NCBI GenBank assembly: GCA_022701365.1
Contig: JAKUHH010000184.1
Coordinates: 372,001 to 436,000 of the forward strand
Reading direction: 5' to 3'
Origin: Mycocentrospora acerina
Taxonomy: Eukaryota > Ascomycota > Dothideomycetes > Pleosporales
DNA: 64,000 nt
Part shown: piece by piece, positions 41,516-55,600 of the stretch
Layout of the letters: each line of letters starts with the position of its first letter
Numbering within the stretch: position 1 is the stretch's first letter
Program-made: the position numbers and the translations under genes
The notes under the pieces: generated by a model
Told to the model about the DNA's origin: nothing
The model's database searches: none
Seen by the model: only the letters and a program-made list of their open reading frames with translations

Positions 41516-44500
41516 CGAGTGCGAAGTGGGAAGTTAAAAGTGGCGCAATGATTAGGTTCTTAGAAAATGGCGATTGGATGTATGCGATTCTCACTGGGGA
41601 GCATGTTGTGAAACCTAAGAGGCTGGCGTTGCTGGTGACGGCGACAGCCGTTGTGATGATCGGTAAAGAAAATCTCCGATGTCTTGGCAGGAATGGCCTC
41701 AGTCGCGTCGCCCTGTTTTGTCCTCCACGATCGACCACAGTCAATAATAACTATTCATACATGTCTATGACACAAATTCTCTTCCTAGTCGCCGTTCTGG
41801 TGGAGACTGATGGATAAACTTAATTGCCTAGCCATAATTTCTTCTATCGACTCTTGTTGCGACTTCTGAACAATTTACTTTTGCCCATCACGACGCTTTT
41901 GTGTTGTCTGTATATCCTCAGCACGTGGTTGATAACTTTTTCATGCTCCTTTATATCCCTCATCTTAAGATGGAGGGTACACCATTTTCCACATGTTTTC
42001 CAGTAGCTTAAAAAGGGATTCTCAATATTACTCTAGCAAGCAGAACAAGTTGTGACTAATGTGTCAAGAGTGTATTTGATCGAAGAGCATGTAGAGCAAT
42101 AACATGACTTGATTCGTAGAGATTAACCATAAATAAAGTTGAAAATTACCGAGCAAGTTTGTTACATTAAAGAAGGCGAAATGCACACTAGGAGATGAGC
42201 AACGGAGGTTCAATCCATTAATTGTAATCTCAGTGTAAATTTATGTTGTTGGAAAAGTTGAACCTTATGGTACTCTTTTTACAAGTGCCCTACATTTATC
42301 TTGCATTGCCAAAAGGATCATGGGGTTGAGCATTGTGCAACAACGAGGGCTGGGAATGTCCATAGAAAATAGGATAGCTAACCTTTACCGCAAGACTTTT
42401 CTTGCTCGGTTTCAAGTTTTTCTACATCACAACAACCCGTCCAAAGTAGTGCCAGAAAATAGGAGATTAAGAGCTGCTTGTGTAGTCTCCAATCGATTTC
42501 TCGTCAATTGTCGTAAAGGAGAGTTGATTGGCAATGTATCAAAGGATCATATGAGTTCTATAAACAAAAAAGCTATGTGGTTTCTTGTCATAACTGAAAT
42601 TTTGCCTCCCGAAAGGCTTAGATACTGTTGTTTTTGTGGTTCTGCTAAAGCTGTTGAAGATGACAGAGCTCATCATTTTGAAAATCAATAATTTGCATTT
42701 ACAAATTTGACTCTATTGATGTTCATTGAGAAGATTAAGTTGACTAGTCCTGATTAAATTGCCCAATCTTTTTCATCGGTTTAAAGAAGAATAACCATAA
42801 TTCTTGCAAAGGCGTACAATTGGCAGTTGGTCGGTTTGTACTTCAAGACAGGATCACTTTAATGGAACTAGTGACGAACTTGCCATATCAGAGCCTTATT
42901 CTTCAGAATTTCTGATAGTAGAAATATATTAATCAAATTGACATTCAAGTATTCAATGAGTTATGGACATCATCAAGGACTTCGTTCTCATGGTTCGCCG
43001 TTTCTTATTTCAAAAGCCTACCTGTAGAGACGTGTATCTCACAGCCAACATCCGTAAATTAAGAGAGAGAAATCCAAAATTCCGAAGACTTCACTGTCAT
43101 TGGGATTGTCGATTTTGATGATAACCCCCACGGGACATCAAGGAGATTAATAACAAGTTCATACTCCAAAGCACAGGTGAGATATCCGGAGACCCTAAGA
43201 TTGAGACAGGAAAGTTTGCCAGAAAAAGCGCTTCCGTACGATCTAAGGCTGGTCATCAGACCAGGAACAATTTCCACGCTCGCTTAGCCTTTTTACTTGA
43301 GACTAACGACGCACGCTGCTGCAGCTCTGAACCCGGCCTTGCAGACCTTTTTCCGACACGGATTTCCAACAGCTTCGACGCTTATGAAACAAAGTCCGCT
43401 CTCTCCTACCATACCGTGATGATGCGTGCAGATTGAACGGTCCCATCCGCGTTTGGAAAAGATTTTCAGGTTCGTATATGCATGTAGGACTCTCTTTCCA
43501 CAATAAGGCCATGAGACCCTGAGGGAGCCAAGTGATGCGATAGATCTTCTTACCTGATGCTATGTCGTTTAATACAATTAGATCTCACCGTCTCCGATCT
43601 CCAACTTGTAATATGCAATATTAGTCCCCCCCTCGTGCGATCGGCCCTTTTACCAGAAACAGTGACGGTTATCACCGCTCGTTGAAGGCCTATCTGCTTG
43701 GGCAGCGCCTATGTGTTTAGTTCAATTAAGCCAAGAACTAATTCCATGGATTTTACTCTGTTAAGAAGGCACACGAGCTGTCAGGTTGTTACGAAACGTC
43801 AGGGAATGGCCTCGATGCCCAGGGACCCCAGACAACAGGCAGCTGCAGTTCAGCATCCAGGATCCCGGATTTGGAGCAAAATTAAAACAGTTTATTAGAT
43901 CAGTAAAAGTAAATAAACGGAAAAGGGCGATTCTAACTGCTTCCTCCAAAGCGCAACGGCACTTATGGCTCTATTATACCCTGAGATTGTAACCCGCTTT
44001 GTGCGTCATTGGACATGCAACGTAGCAGTCACGCTAACGTCAGTTCTTGCTGGGTTTTGATCAACAAGAACGAATCCGAGAGCATGTGATCAGAAGGAGG
44101 GCCAGCCAAGGTCTTCCTTATTCTCTCGCATTGACTTCTTAATGTCCTGACTGCTTGATCTCTCATTCTTATGTTCCAGTTGTTAGATATTTGTGTTCGA
44201 CGTCTTTAAACACTGGCCATCTCAAGCTGCAAGAACAGCAAAATCTTGCAGTCTGATACCGCAATGTCCATGACTAATATCAGCGTCTTTCTCATGGGTC
44301 TTTCAAGGGTTGGCAACCAGCCAGGAATCGAGGAGAGAGCCGATTCATGAGATTGCCCAGCTCCTCTGCTGTGCATATGCGGCTAGAGGATAGGTGCATG
44401 AGAGCAAGCCTTCCATTTCAAACCAACGGTCTTCCAGCCCCACACACATGCTTACACCGATGGAGAGAGCGAGGGCATTCAGAGTGTTCAGCCTGAGCCC

Positions 44501-47442
44501 CCGCCTTCCCACTCGCCGCGTCATACATTCAGCACAGATATCACATACTCAGTACTGTTGGTTTCCCCCATCATGTCCCTAATGGTTATGCGTCTAAGTT
44601 TATCGTTACCATTAATCTCCACGGAGCAGCATTGCAACCAGAAAAAAATGATTCTAGTGGGCACTTTGTACTCCTGCGAACCCTCGCGGCACATTCATGC
44701 CTCGGCGTACATGCGCCCCTCAACCACTCCAGCCAACTAATTCACTCTGAGCGCGGGGACATGCACACAGCCAGGCCAGCCCGACGTCGACCCACCTTAA
44801 GTGATGCCCACCAATCCAAAAGTGCGTCTTCTCCCCGTCCACCATTCACCAGGCGAGACCCGGCGACCGCATATTCGACCCCACACTAGCACAGCTCAAG
44901 CTCGTCCCGGGATCAAAATTGCGTGCGACCTTGTCATCTTACCCTCCGCTGCCCATGTGCTTCCGCCTTACCCAGCATCGCTTTGCTCTCACATGACGAG
45001 CAGTTGAAGCGGAGTGGCATGTAGCAAATTTCAACGTCGAGCCATCCTCATAATTGAGGTTGACCACGAGTACAAGGCTACAGGACCGCTTTTGCAGCCA
45101 TGTTTGTTGGCAAAACAGCGGAAAATCACCATGGTAGACCCTACACGCAAAAGAAGGTATGAATCGGCGCTGTGTCTGCTGGCAGGGCTCTATTGGGGTG
45201 GTGAGAAGAGGGTCGCAGCGTGGCCGCAGTTTTGGTGTTTACTTGAATGGCTGACGTGGTTTCGTGCACTACGCGAGGCCGTTTTTGGACGAACTCACAA
45301 CAATGGAAACTTCGTCTCCGGGTGAGTATAGCAACCAACCACACACTCATCGTCTCACCTTCAATGACTGTATCCTGTACTCAAGAGTCATGGCTTGAAA
45401 TCAATATATTTTTGGCGTCGGCTATTTGCCAGGTTACAGAGGGTTTCTGCCTTATTACGAGGTGGAAGACTCAAAAGGAACGGGATAGACGCATGCTGCG
45501 CCAATTTGCCACTGCATTAACAAATCTTGATCTCATCGATATGCTTGCAGTACGCAATCAAATCTAGCGAGAGAACCGGTGAAGGGATTTTAAACAAGCA
45601 AATAGCTTGCCATCTTGTGACGCGTTCAATGCAAGGCGTAGCAGGCATTACTCGCTGGAACTACGATAATAGGCAGAGCAGCCAAACGTGAACGCTTTTG
45701 TACAAACCATGACTGATGGCAAGATGAAATTTCGGAATACGCTCTCCTCACCATGTAACCATACCGCGTTCGCCACGTCAGAGGATCTCCGATGGGGCAT
45801 GATTTGGCCGGTCCTAGTGTGTGTTTGAAGGTCCAGATGATTGACTGAATATGCAATGGCGGGCCAGGTTCCGCATAAACTCTACGCCAGCCTTCTATCT
45901 AGGGAAGGCATGCCTTTCAGCGTGCATACCCTAGCACGTCAACAATACGCTGGATGCGGGAAAGCCGAGCCGTTGAGTGGAGAGACTGATCAGCTGAATG
46001 AAAGGGTCCCGACGGTGCAATGCAATATGCATGCGGTGGCTACTAGCGTGGCATTCAAGTGGCAATACAGGATGATCGGAAAGAACATCCAAGACTGATC
46101 GCTGCAGCATGGACAGATAAGGTGACTGGCCGGCAATGCTTCGAGCCTGCGTAGGAGGGGTTGGCAAATCCTGTGTCAGCCAATATGACGACTGGTTTGC
46201 TTAGTGCAAGCGAGAGATGATCAGACAAGCATCGGTGAAGTTTGTGACGCTACACACGTTGATTAGCTGGGCTCGAAGCGGATAGCTGGGGTCAACTCTG
46301 GAAAGATGTGATGAGCCGGAAATTGTCCGGAAGGGCCGATGATACAGGGCGTTCTGAGGAACGGAAAGAGCACTGAAGGTCCAACCATGACGCTAATTGA
46401 GCGTACTGAACCACGGTAGTCAATGCATTCATCTTACGACACTCGTGCAAGTTCTCCTTTGTAGTACCGGATGAGAAGGTCGCTTGAGATTGGCTCTCAT
46501 TTACCCTTTGATCCGAGTCTGTGAAAGTCTCTTCTGACAGACGCGCCATTGGCCAATCGCTAGATGGAATTGCCAGCAAACTCATGAAACGGACTGCTGT
46601 TCGGCATGGACTATCCGGCACGTGACCGTATCTCGCTTCACGATCCCTCAACATCATACGGGATAGAACGCTCGCAATGCTCGAAATCGAACCAACTAGT
46701 TCTGCCGGCGCAAGCTGAGACACATGGACAAGGAGTATGCGGGATTTTAGGCTTGAACAGGAAGGGATTACGCGGTTCAGGAAAGCCACGACGCGGTCGT
46801 CCCCTAGCAGGTGTGATAGGTTTCTGCAGATGGAACACCGGAGCGACCTAAGGTATCATTGCAGCCCGTCTCCGCAGTGCTTTAGCGTCAGAAGGAGAGG
46901 GATCCGTTGATCGTAGCAATGTCGTTGGACGAGACTGGGTGGAGTACTACTGCGTTGACTGAAGGATAGGCCGTAGCATCAATTTGTCGTCTGACAGCGG
47001 GACGGGTCCAGAGACGACACGAGTGTCGATATCGACGATGATCCCTCCATTTCGAAGCATAAATAGCGGTGGTGTTTCCACAGTAATGTCTCCATCAAGC
47101 TCTCTTCAAGCGGGCCTTCCAGTCAGAAACCAGAACCTCTGACCTTCATCCAACTCTTCCTACACCAAGCCCCTTGTTTATCTTCTAGTTATCCTAGAGC
47201 CTTCTTCGGGTCTTGTCAAAGGAATCTCCTCATCCAACCGTCTTGTATGCGTTGCCGAGTCTTGAAGAAGCCATGACCTTTAAGCTGACCCGTCTCAGTC
47301 AACAGTAGATTCGACCAATCGAAAAGGCCCAGTGTTTAAACGACGCACGAGCAGGTGTGTTGGCGAGAGCTGTCATCCAAGCGTTTTGATGGAATACTAA
47401 TGCATGGCCCAATGTTAGATATCCAACTCTTGTGCCTGAAAC
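41516..47442. other. Gene-poor region of 5.9 kb
   Basis: I cannot support any gene here. The longest ATG frame that looks partly protein-like is 42320-42691 (123 codons, ending in YCCFCGSAKAVEDD), but it has no family or splice partner. The first 1.5 kb is AT-rich, and from about 43.3 kb the composition is balanced. The last 350 bases (47094-47442) are pyrimidine-rich and CA/CT-rich, as in a transcribed leader of the gene that follows. No terminal repeats or transposase-like frames are visible by eye. Confidence 0.45.
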
Positions 47443-47784
47443 ATGTGCTTCTTCGACCAGCACCGCTTTGCCTGTGGCGATTGGAAGTGGGGCCACTTCC
47501 GACAGCACTGCACCAAAGAATACCGGATTGGCGAAACGTGCGGCATGAAACTCATCATGCAAACCGTTCCTACGGGAACAAAGTGCAAGCTGTGCGAAAA
47601 GATCGACACCAAGATGCGCCGCCGGGCCGCCGAGGTCGATCGCATCCATCGATGGCAGCGCGAAGGAAACAAGTTCAGCGCTTCCATCGACAAATCAATG
47701 GACTTGATCCGGGGTCTCGACAGTGAAATATACGAGCTTGGTTGTGAACGCAGCCGACGATTGCAGCAAATTGGCACTACCTGA
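47443..47784 (+). CDS. Small Cys/His-rich conserved fungal protein, 113 aa
   Basis: This is a single exon from the ATG at 47443. The first half is rich in cysteine and histidine: Cys2, Cys11, Cys23, Cys33, Cys48 and Cys51, with His7, His18 and His22 (MCFFDQHRFACGDWKWGHF, then CTKEYRIGETC and KCKLCEKID). This could bind zinc. The second half is a basic then amphipathic helix (RRRAAEVDRIHRWQREGNKF; SMDLIRGLDSEIYELGCERSRRLQQIG). From memory, proteins that begin almost the same way occur across Pleosporales as hypothetical proteins; no function is known to me. It stands alone in about 11 kb, with long flanks on both sides. Confidence 0.75.
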   Translation: MCFFDQHRFACGDWKWGHFRQHCTKEYRIGETCGMKLIMQTVPTGTKCKLCEKIDTKMRRRAAEVDRIHRWQREGNKFSASIDKSMDLIRGLDSEIYELGCERSRRLQQIGTT

Positions 47785-50700
47785 GTGTTTTAGAGGGCAT
47801 TGTCCGGGAGTCAAGGAGTTGGTTTCATGTTGCTAGTTTTGGAAGCTTTTTCTTAAGTCGAGTCCAGTCATTGTTGGAGTGTGGAGGCAGTAGGGTCCGG
47901 GAAAAGTTGATGATGAGCGGCTGGTGACGAATGGAAAATGGCAGGGCGTTACCTCTTACAATCGCTATCTTTTTTTCTTCCACAACCCCCTGAACAGTAA
48001 TGACGAAATGATTAGTTTGAGCCTTCATGATTGGTTTCTTCGTAGAAAATGGTGATTGTAGCCGCTGTCCCATAGCACGGGGCTAGAGCTATCCAATCCG
48101 TGAATGTCGCGTAGCCACAAATAGAAGTGGAGAGTTGATGGCGCACGGCCCAGCAACATCAATACGGCGCCTCTTCCGTAGCTCTCCGAGATCCGAGCGA
48201 GACACGGGAGATGAATGAGTGTGCCAGTATATGACGGATGCAGAGGCGGTAGTAATGTGTTGGCGGATGACTGATGAGCGATGAGAGGGTTGTGGTCAGG
48301 ATCGATGTTCGCGGGGTAGACTTTTCGGCTGACGCTAGCCCCCACACGTGATGTCAACCTAGCTCTATCGGGAAGACAGGCTTCCCGAAGAATCACCGTC
48401 GCAGCCTGACGAATTTGTGATCCATCAACGGGCCGCTCCTCTTCCAGAGTCAAGTGCTTTACCAAAATTCACCTCTTCCGCATGTATAATTGTATATGAC
48501 TGACGGTATCAGTCTGTGATCCTGGCTGCTTAACTGCAAGCCATGGTAAGAGTGGTGAGAGTAGTGAGACGCCGAGGAGAACTGGCAGCCTGCCCGATAT
48601 TCGTGTGACTTTACCAGCAAAGGACGAGGTGATGAAGAAGGATGGCGTACGAACTGGTTTGTTAGGAGTATGCTGGTAGTGAGTAATCCTTTCTGGTTGC
48701 CAATGTTGCGATGGGTGTGATGTTGTTGTTGTTGTCGAGCCGCAGCTGTCGAGGCTCGCGTCGTGTCGGAATTTTCGCCTGAGGTGTATTTTGTCGGTTT
48801 GCTTCCATCTACACAGCGTCAGAACAAAAGAGAAGGAGAGAGCTTGACAAAAACGACATAAACCGAAAACATTTTGCAGGTCGGTCATGAAAATTGCAAC
48901 GAAGCAGCTCTCCACATACGTGGCGGCCCCTGAGTGGTCTGAAAAGCGGCCGTCACTACTTTTACCAAACTCTCTTGGACATGATCCGGGGGCTCCCGCA
49001 TAACTCTTCCGGTCATTCTTCGACTCGTATCTGGCGTTGTTACGCTTTCGAACTTGGCTTGTTGAATTGTGATGCTGGCGAACTTTTGCTGGGGCCAAGA
49101 AGAAAAGGAAGAGGGGACGGGCTTTCCTGAGCTTTTGAAGACTACGCACATGCTTCCCCCTACAAGCCACATGGATTAAGCGCTTACTCTGAGCGTTGAA
49201 TATGGGTATTTTTGCGTTATCTGTCAATCTAGATTGAAATGCGCAGATTGAGACTTTACCTGGCTCAGGACCACCAATGAAGCAGCACAACGTGTCGTCT
49301 ATCAGGTAGCTAGTGACGCTCTCTATGTAACAGAAGACGATAAATTCTACCAAACCGAGAAAATTGAACGTATTGGACGACACCTAGCATCTGTGTGCAT
49401 GCCTGGTACGCATGCAAGGCACACGGCAGACCAATCGGACAAGACAACGTCACATTCAGCCCTGCTGAGCTTCATTGAATGACTGGGTACCTTCTCCATA
49501 CCACTTCGTATCAGACTTGGTCGCTGCAATGTTCTAGCGACACCCACCGTACAGTATCTGCCAATCAACCTGGCTGCTGTGTTTGCTCGAACCAAGTGCA
49601 GTTACCGGTCTGGTCCACACAACCTTGTCTTGACGTTGTAGCAATCCTGGGAAAGCGAGCAGAATCCTCTGCATGCATGAAATGACTCGATGATTGGCAA
49701 CGATGTCAAGTTATCCGCTGTGACTTGTGCGCCAAATCATCCAGAAAAAACGTTTGGGCACCAACTCCATCTCCTCATCAGGTCACATCTCCTATTCCTG
49801 TCCCTATCCAGGGCAATAAGACATAAAAATCCGTCACCCTAGCTGTCGTCAAACATTGAAAAACGCCGAAAGACGTCTAGTGTAGTCATGCACTCGACAA
49901 TGTCTCGGCCAATGAGAGGACAGAACGACCATGTCACCTTGTGTTCACAACCGCCAGAACTTTTCTCGACAAATCGTCACAACAGGTCCAGCGCTAACGG
50001 GGTTACTCATATGAAGAGTTCCACTTAATCAAATATAGGATAACATGATTAAGAATCAAAGTATCTGCCATGTCATTGAAGTTGGCATGAACATGGTGTG
50101 GTATGCATCAGTCCGACAGCGCACGCACCCCTTATCCCCACAATTAGTCTCCACCAGCGGCTCGCCTCGCTCTGACATGCATGCTGCTTTTAAGCCTTTC
50201 CCAATAGCCTTTCCTGATAGCCTTGCAACACTGCTGGCAAAAATGCAGTGTAACCACTCATCCTATGCCGGTGCATTGGTTTGATGGCTCAATGCACGAG
50301 GCGCAGCTTCAGGAAATCGAGAAAACATTGTCAAGCATTGTGTCAAATGCCTTGTGGAAAACGATTAATGTCAGAGAAATCGTAGCCTTTGTGAATGGGT
50401 ATGCACGTTTTGTGTTTTATAGGTTGTTCGAAAGTGGCCAGGACAAGTTTGAACTTGACTTAAGCATACTACTCAATGTTACCAAATGCATGCAAGTCGT
50501 ATTCGGTAAAAACATCTGTGGATCCTCTACAATACCAATCCTAAGCTCGATGAGTCTAGAACACTTGCCACGAATCTCTCAACACAACATACCCATTGAA
50601 GCGTTTTCCCCAAGCCCACTACTCTTATTCTCAAACTATTTTTTGGAATTCTCTTATTTGATGCATTCATTTCTGGCACACACAAAACAACGTTGAAGAA

Positions 50701-51632
50701 TCACAGTCGACATACACGGCTAGTGGAGTTCAATAAACCTCTATCCCTTTTCCACATGTACGCAGCATAGCCTAGGGCAATCTTTTTACTGAACCAAAGA
50801 CCCAGTAGATGTACATCTGAACTCACCTTCAACTTTACAATCATCCCCATCAATATTGATGGAACTCTCACTTATTACTTCCAACTACACACGTCTGCTT
50901 ACAGCCTATTCTTTCTGCTCTATATCTACTCTTCTTACATTGGTTCAAACGCACTTTCTTACACTAACCCTAGAGCCCTGCGTATTAATCTTGATTCCAA
51001 AGTATGATTAAACAAACCATATGCCCCCCTGAAAAGTACCCACAGCGCACGTATACTAGTTAAACCTTTGCGTTGCCATTATTAAAGCCAATCTACCTAC
51101 GTCCACTCCCACAATTCAACTCAAAGAAAAGCTGAAAAGTCAATGTAAACAAGTCTAGCTAAGTTTCAGCAAATGTATTCACTGCCCCTCTATAATCGGC
51201 CAAATAAAACAAAGGCAGAAGAAATGCCCCCAGCAGCACTAGCACAACACCTATCACAACAACCATTTACACAAGGAAATTACTTAACACTATACATGGT
51301 ACCTCACACCACTAAAAACAAGCTTTTCTCCACACAAGCCATATATTCCAAGTAGAAAAAAGACAGAAGCTCCATGCACAAACAACAACTCATATTTTTT
51401 CCCTCTTTTCCTGTAACTCTACTACCCTCGTCTCCACCTCCCGTATAACCACACCACATAATCTGATGACATCCACAATCACTCCCACCCATGGCAGTAA
51501 TCCTCACATTTCTCACTTTAGTCTAGATACAGATTCTTCACCCCCCCGCCCCCCCATTCTAATCAATTACTTGTCTACGGCTCCCTCTACTCCCCCTCTA
51601 TCAAGCAACTCCTCCAACTAAAAAACAATTCC

Positions 51633-51650
51633 GGGGGGGGGGGGGGGGGG
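51633..51650. repeat. G18 homopolymer
   Basis: Eighteen consecutive G residues lie in an AT-rich stretch that also holds C7 tracts around 51540 and near 51862. Such a run can be miscounted in sequencing, so the exact length is uncertain. Confidence 0.8.
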
Positions 51651-52351
51651 TTAAAAAAACTTTACCTCACCTAAGCTTCCTCCCCTTCTGCTCTCCTCCT
51701 TCAATCACAGGCATCACCACAACCATTCCAGGCATACAGCAACAATAATGACAATAATAATGAATTATTAAAAAAAAGAAGTGTTCACACTAAACAAGTA
51801 CCGATATACTCTACTCCTTCCCTTTCGTAAAAGTCACCCCAGGGAAGAAAAGAAAAAAAAAACCCCCCCGCCTGAATAAACTATATCCATCTTAACATCT
51901 TTTCTATTTAAAAAAAAGTCGCTAGTCTCTCTCCTTCTTCAATGTGCTCATTCATTGTTTTACTATAAAAAATTTCTTCTTCAATTTTCCCACTACAGAA
52001 AAAATTTAACTCAAATATATATATATATATGTAGTTGGAAAAAAAAGACGTACAGAGATGCAACAAGCATACTAGAAGAAAAAGATTTTTTTTTTAAAAA
52101 AATTTCATATTTGTATCATGTATATTAGATTAGCTAGGAATGTAAAGAACTCAATCTATATGAACAGACAAATAAATAACATCTCCTTCTATTCTATTCT
52201 AATCCAACAAAAATATAAAGTCTAACAGGAAGAAAGCAATTAAAATACATTAATAATAGATTGTCAAGATACCACTCAGCAAATTGCTTTGAACGCTGAT
52301 ACTTCCACATGTCTGTCCGTCTGTTCATTTGTCAACAACAACACTATAATC

Positions 52352-52379
52352 AGGTAGGTAGGTAGGTAGGTAGGTAGGT
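52352..52379. repeat. (AGGT)7 microsatellite
   Basis: Seven perfect tandem copies of AGGT lie about 300 bp beyond the stop codon of the BTB gene. Confidence 0.95.
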
Positions 52380-52674
52380 GGGGAGATGGAAGAAGGGAAG
52401 AGAAGAGAGAGAAATCATGTTCAAGTGCCGCAAAAAACAAAAAAAGGATTCATTTTTAACTTTCTGCATCAATTCAAGTCAATTCGTTCCTTCGTTTGTA
52501 TGTAGATATATATATATAGATGTAGATGTAGATACAGGTACTCCGAAACGCTAATGACCAGACGGTCCAAAGAAGAAGAAAAAAGAAGAAAAACGCCAGT
52601 CGCAATGCAATGTATTTCATCACACCCGCCCCATCTGCAGATAACCGCATGAATCAAACAAGAGAAAATAAGGC

Positions 52675-55600
52675 TTATAAATTCCCGATAACAACCATGA
52701 ATCTCAACTTGCCATCGCCCTTTTTCGTAGGTACTGCTCCTGTCCCGCCAATCGCCTCGTCTGCACTGCCGCTAATGGTAATCTCGTCCAGCATCAAGGT
52801 ACTACTCTTCCAGCCCCAACTCTGACTAAAGTTGAAGCGGTCCGGCGCGCTTTCATAGATGCTTAGCATCCTGCCACCCTTTGATGGACTGTAGATTTTA
52901 AAGTAGGTTTTGATTGTCGGTCGGCCGTCGACATATGGAGGCAGGGTGGGGACAGCGAGACGGCTCTTGCGTTGCGCGGGAGAGGTTAGTGATGGGTCGG
53001 GGTATACGGCGTCTAGTTCTTCATCGTCGTCGTCTGAAGAGACAAAGTCGTGGTCGAGGGACGAGTAAATGCCCATTGGGAATGCAGGGGAGTCGAGGCT
53101 CTCGCCTTCTCCAGGTGGTGATGCGCCGAGGGGCTGGAAGCGGAAACGTGGGAGGTTACGTGCATGGGATGACATGGCTGTGCTGTGACGGCGGCTGGCA
53201 TTTTCAGAGGAAAAGTGAGGGATGCGGCCTGCAGAGATGAGACTAGCGTCTGGATCGCCGCCGCTGCCACTGGTATCTTCTTCCGCCGTCTGATCGTTAA
53301 AAGGCTCGCGAGTGCTGCGTCGATGGTCACGTCGATCACCGCGCATGAGCATTTCCCGCTCAAGCTGACCGATTCGTGCGTCCACGGATGCGTTATTTGG
53401 CTGACTGACGCTGTTGTTGTGCACAGGCTCGTTGGATTCCTCTTTGGCTCGATGGAGATAGACGCCCAACTGAACATTCTTGGCCGAACGTACTTTTTGT
53501 ATATAAATGTTCCACAAAGATCCAGCGTACGATACAGTCCGCGAGTAAACTCGCTTCTTCTCCTTTAAAAAGCGGGGGTTCGGGAACTCGGCTGCAAAAC
53601 GGAAAGGAGGGAATTCGGTATAGGCAATGGGCCTTGGTTGTCCAGCATTGCTGCCGCCAGCCGATATTGGGCGGAAAGTGTTATCCATGCGCGTGTTGGG
53701 GTTGGCCATGTTGGAAGGGGTGGATGCAAAGTCGGTGGCCCACTGAGCGTCTTCTGGCTGCATAGATGCGGAGAGGCGGGTGGCGTGGCGCTGAAAGGAA
53801 TTTGATGTGGTGACGACAGGGTCAGCCCCGTTTCCGAGAACAATGTTGCAATCTGAGCTCGGTATCCAGAACTTGCGCGGTTTTCCATTGGCGTCCCAGC
53901 TATCAGAGTCCAAATCCGAGTCTACTAGGGGTGTATCTAGGGTGGTGGCGGCTGCTTTTTGCTTGCCCTTGGTCGCCATGTTGCCTTCAGTTTTCGTGGC
54001 CTGGTTTGCCGTCTCGGGCTCGGGCGGTGCTTGACAGAGACCCAGCTCCTGTGCCGATTCATCTGCATTGAGGACTATTTGGCGAAGGGACAGTTGCTGC
54101 CAGAGGGCGGCTGATACTACTTTCTCGGGCATGACGGGGAGGCCAAAGATGTCACGGGCACTTCTAATGTAGTTGAGTTGTTCATACTCCATGTGGATGT
54201 AATGGATACCTTCATCGAGAAGGACCAGGATGCGCTCAATGTCAGGGTTCGTGTAGAGGGCGAGCCAGTCACTCTGTGCATCTGATGAAGACTGTGTCAT
54301 GGTCAGGGAGTGGTGTCGGTAGACGCCATCAAAGCGCACGGCCATTAGACGCATCGAGTGCGGAGCTTGCGGAAGGGGCCTCTGTCCGCGCTGGACGAGG
54401 CCAGCCTCGACGGCTGCTTGGCGCAGTCGGCGATCGAGCAGGCGTTTGGTCAGCACCCATCTGTCCCATTCGCTGTTGACAAAGAAGCCATCCGAGCCTA
54501 CCAGCTCACGGATAATGTCTCCAGGCATATCGTCCCAGTACCTGAGTGGCATCTCCCAGCCGTTCCTGCTGAGCATGGCCTTGGCCGACTCGAGGATGCG
54601 GTCACCCGACCGTCCATAGTAGTTGGTGGTGACTAGGCGAATGAGGTACGCGAGCGTGTCTGGGGCCATTTGACGGAGAATGGACTCGATGGCCGAGTCG
54701 ATGAGATCCTGCATTTCCAGCCAGCATCCTGTGGCGAAGAGACCGACGGCCTCGACGTCCGAGTCCTTTGAAATTTCGACGCCGTACAACTTGCGGATGG
54801 CCAATTCGAATGCAGCCTGGGTTATGCTGGAGTCGATCTGCTCGGGATACAGGCTGACCTCGCGGGACTGGCTCTCGATCCACGGCTCGGACAGGGCCGT
54901 GGTGAAGAAAGGGGCGCGGTCGAGGATGAGGCGATGCAGGTTGTAGCGCTGGCCAAAGGCAATGACGGTGATGTCGGAATGGCGTCCCTCGAGCAGGCCG
55001 CGTGTGTAGAGATGGTCGGGGAGAGGGATGGCTTCATTGGATGCTGGGTTCGTGTTAGCCAGGCAGGCAGCGGAGCAGTGGAGCAGGCAGGTGGTGGAAC
55101 CGGCCGTGGCACAAGCAAAAAGTACCTCGCAAGTATAACGGACCGGTGGCGTGGCTGTACGAGGGGGCGCGTGAGGCGGACGTGGGTGTCGTCTCGCCAA
55201 ACAGGCGGCTGAGGGTGGTGAGGGTGGCGTGCTCGTGGCCGACGAGATCATGGGTGGTGCGCTTGCGGGACCTGGTGTCGAGGGGCGTCGAGGGGTCGTC
55301 ACCGCTCTTTTGGGCGCGGGGGATCTGCGTGTGCAGCTGGACAATGGGGGCGTTGTTTTCGGGCATCTTCAGCCGGGCGGCGCGTTTGGGCAGGCTGGCG
55401 AGGGCGGGCAGCGAGCGCGAGGAGGCGGCATTTTCCACGAGAGGCGCGGCGTGAGGGCCGGGCGAGGGCGAGGGCAAGGGCAAGGGCGAGGGCAAGGGTG
55501 AGGGTGAGGTGACGAGGGGTGGGATGCCGGGCGAGAAGAGACTGACGTGGGGCGTTGTGGGGATTGATGCAGCGGTAGAGGCAGAGGCAGAGGCAGTGGC

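Larger units (their letters stand above)
47785..52674. other. Gene-poor region of 4.9 kb with homopolymer-rich end
   Basis: No gene can be supported. The 304-codon minus-strand frame at 48469-49383 begins at GTG and has no domain (see rejected). From about 51.0 to 52.67 kb the sequence turns AT-rich and full of homopolymer runs (A, C, G and T tracts), short tandem repeats and TA dinucleotide stretches (52017-52030, 52508-52518). This part is downstream of the minus-strand BTB gene and may be its long 3' flank. Confidence 0.45.

Noticed and set aside
42320..42691. 123-codon ATG frame ending with YCCFCGSAK
   Set aside because: Only one CxxC-like pair, no recognisable family, surrounded by AT-rich DNA. 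It could be a remnant gene, but I cannot support it.
48469..49383. 304-codon open frame on the minus strand
   Set aside because: It starts at GTG rather than ATG, has no domain, signal peptide or regular composition, and no splice partner. Chance frames of this size occur in balanced-composition DNA.
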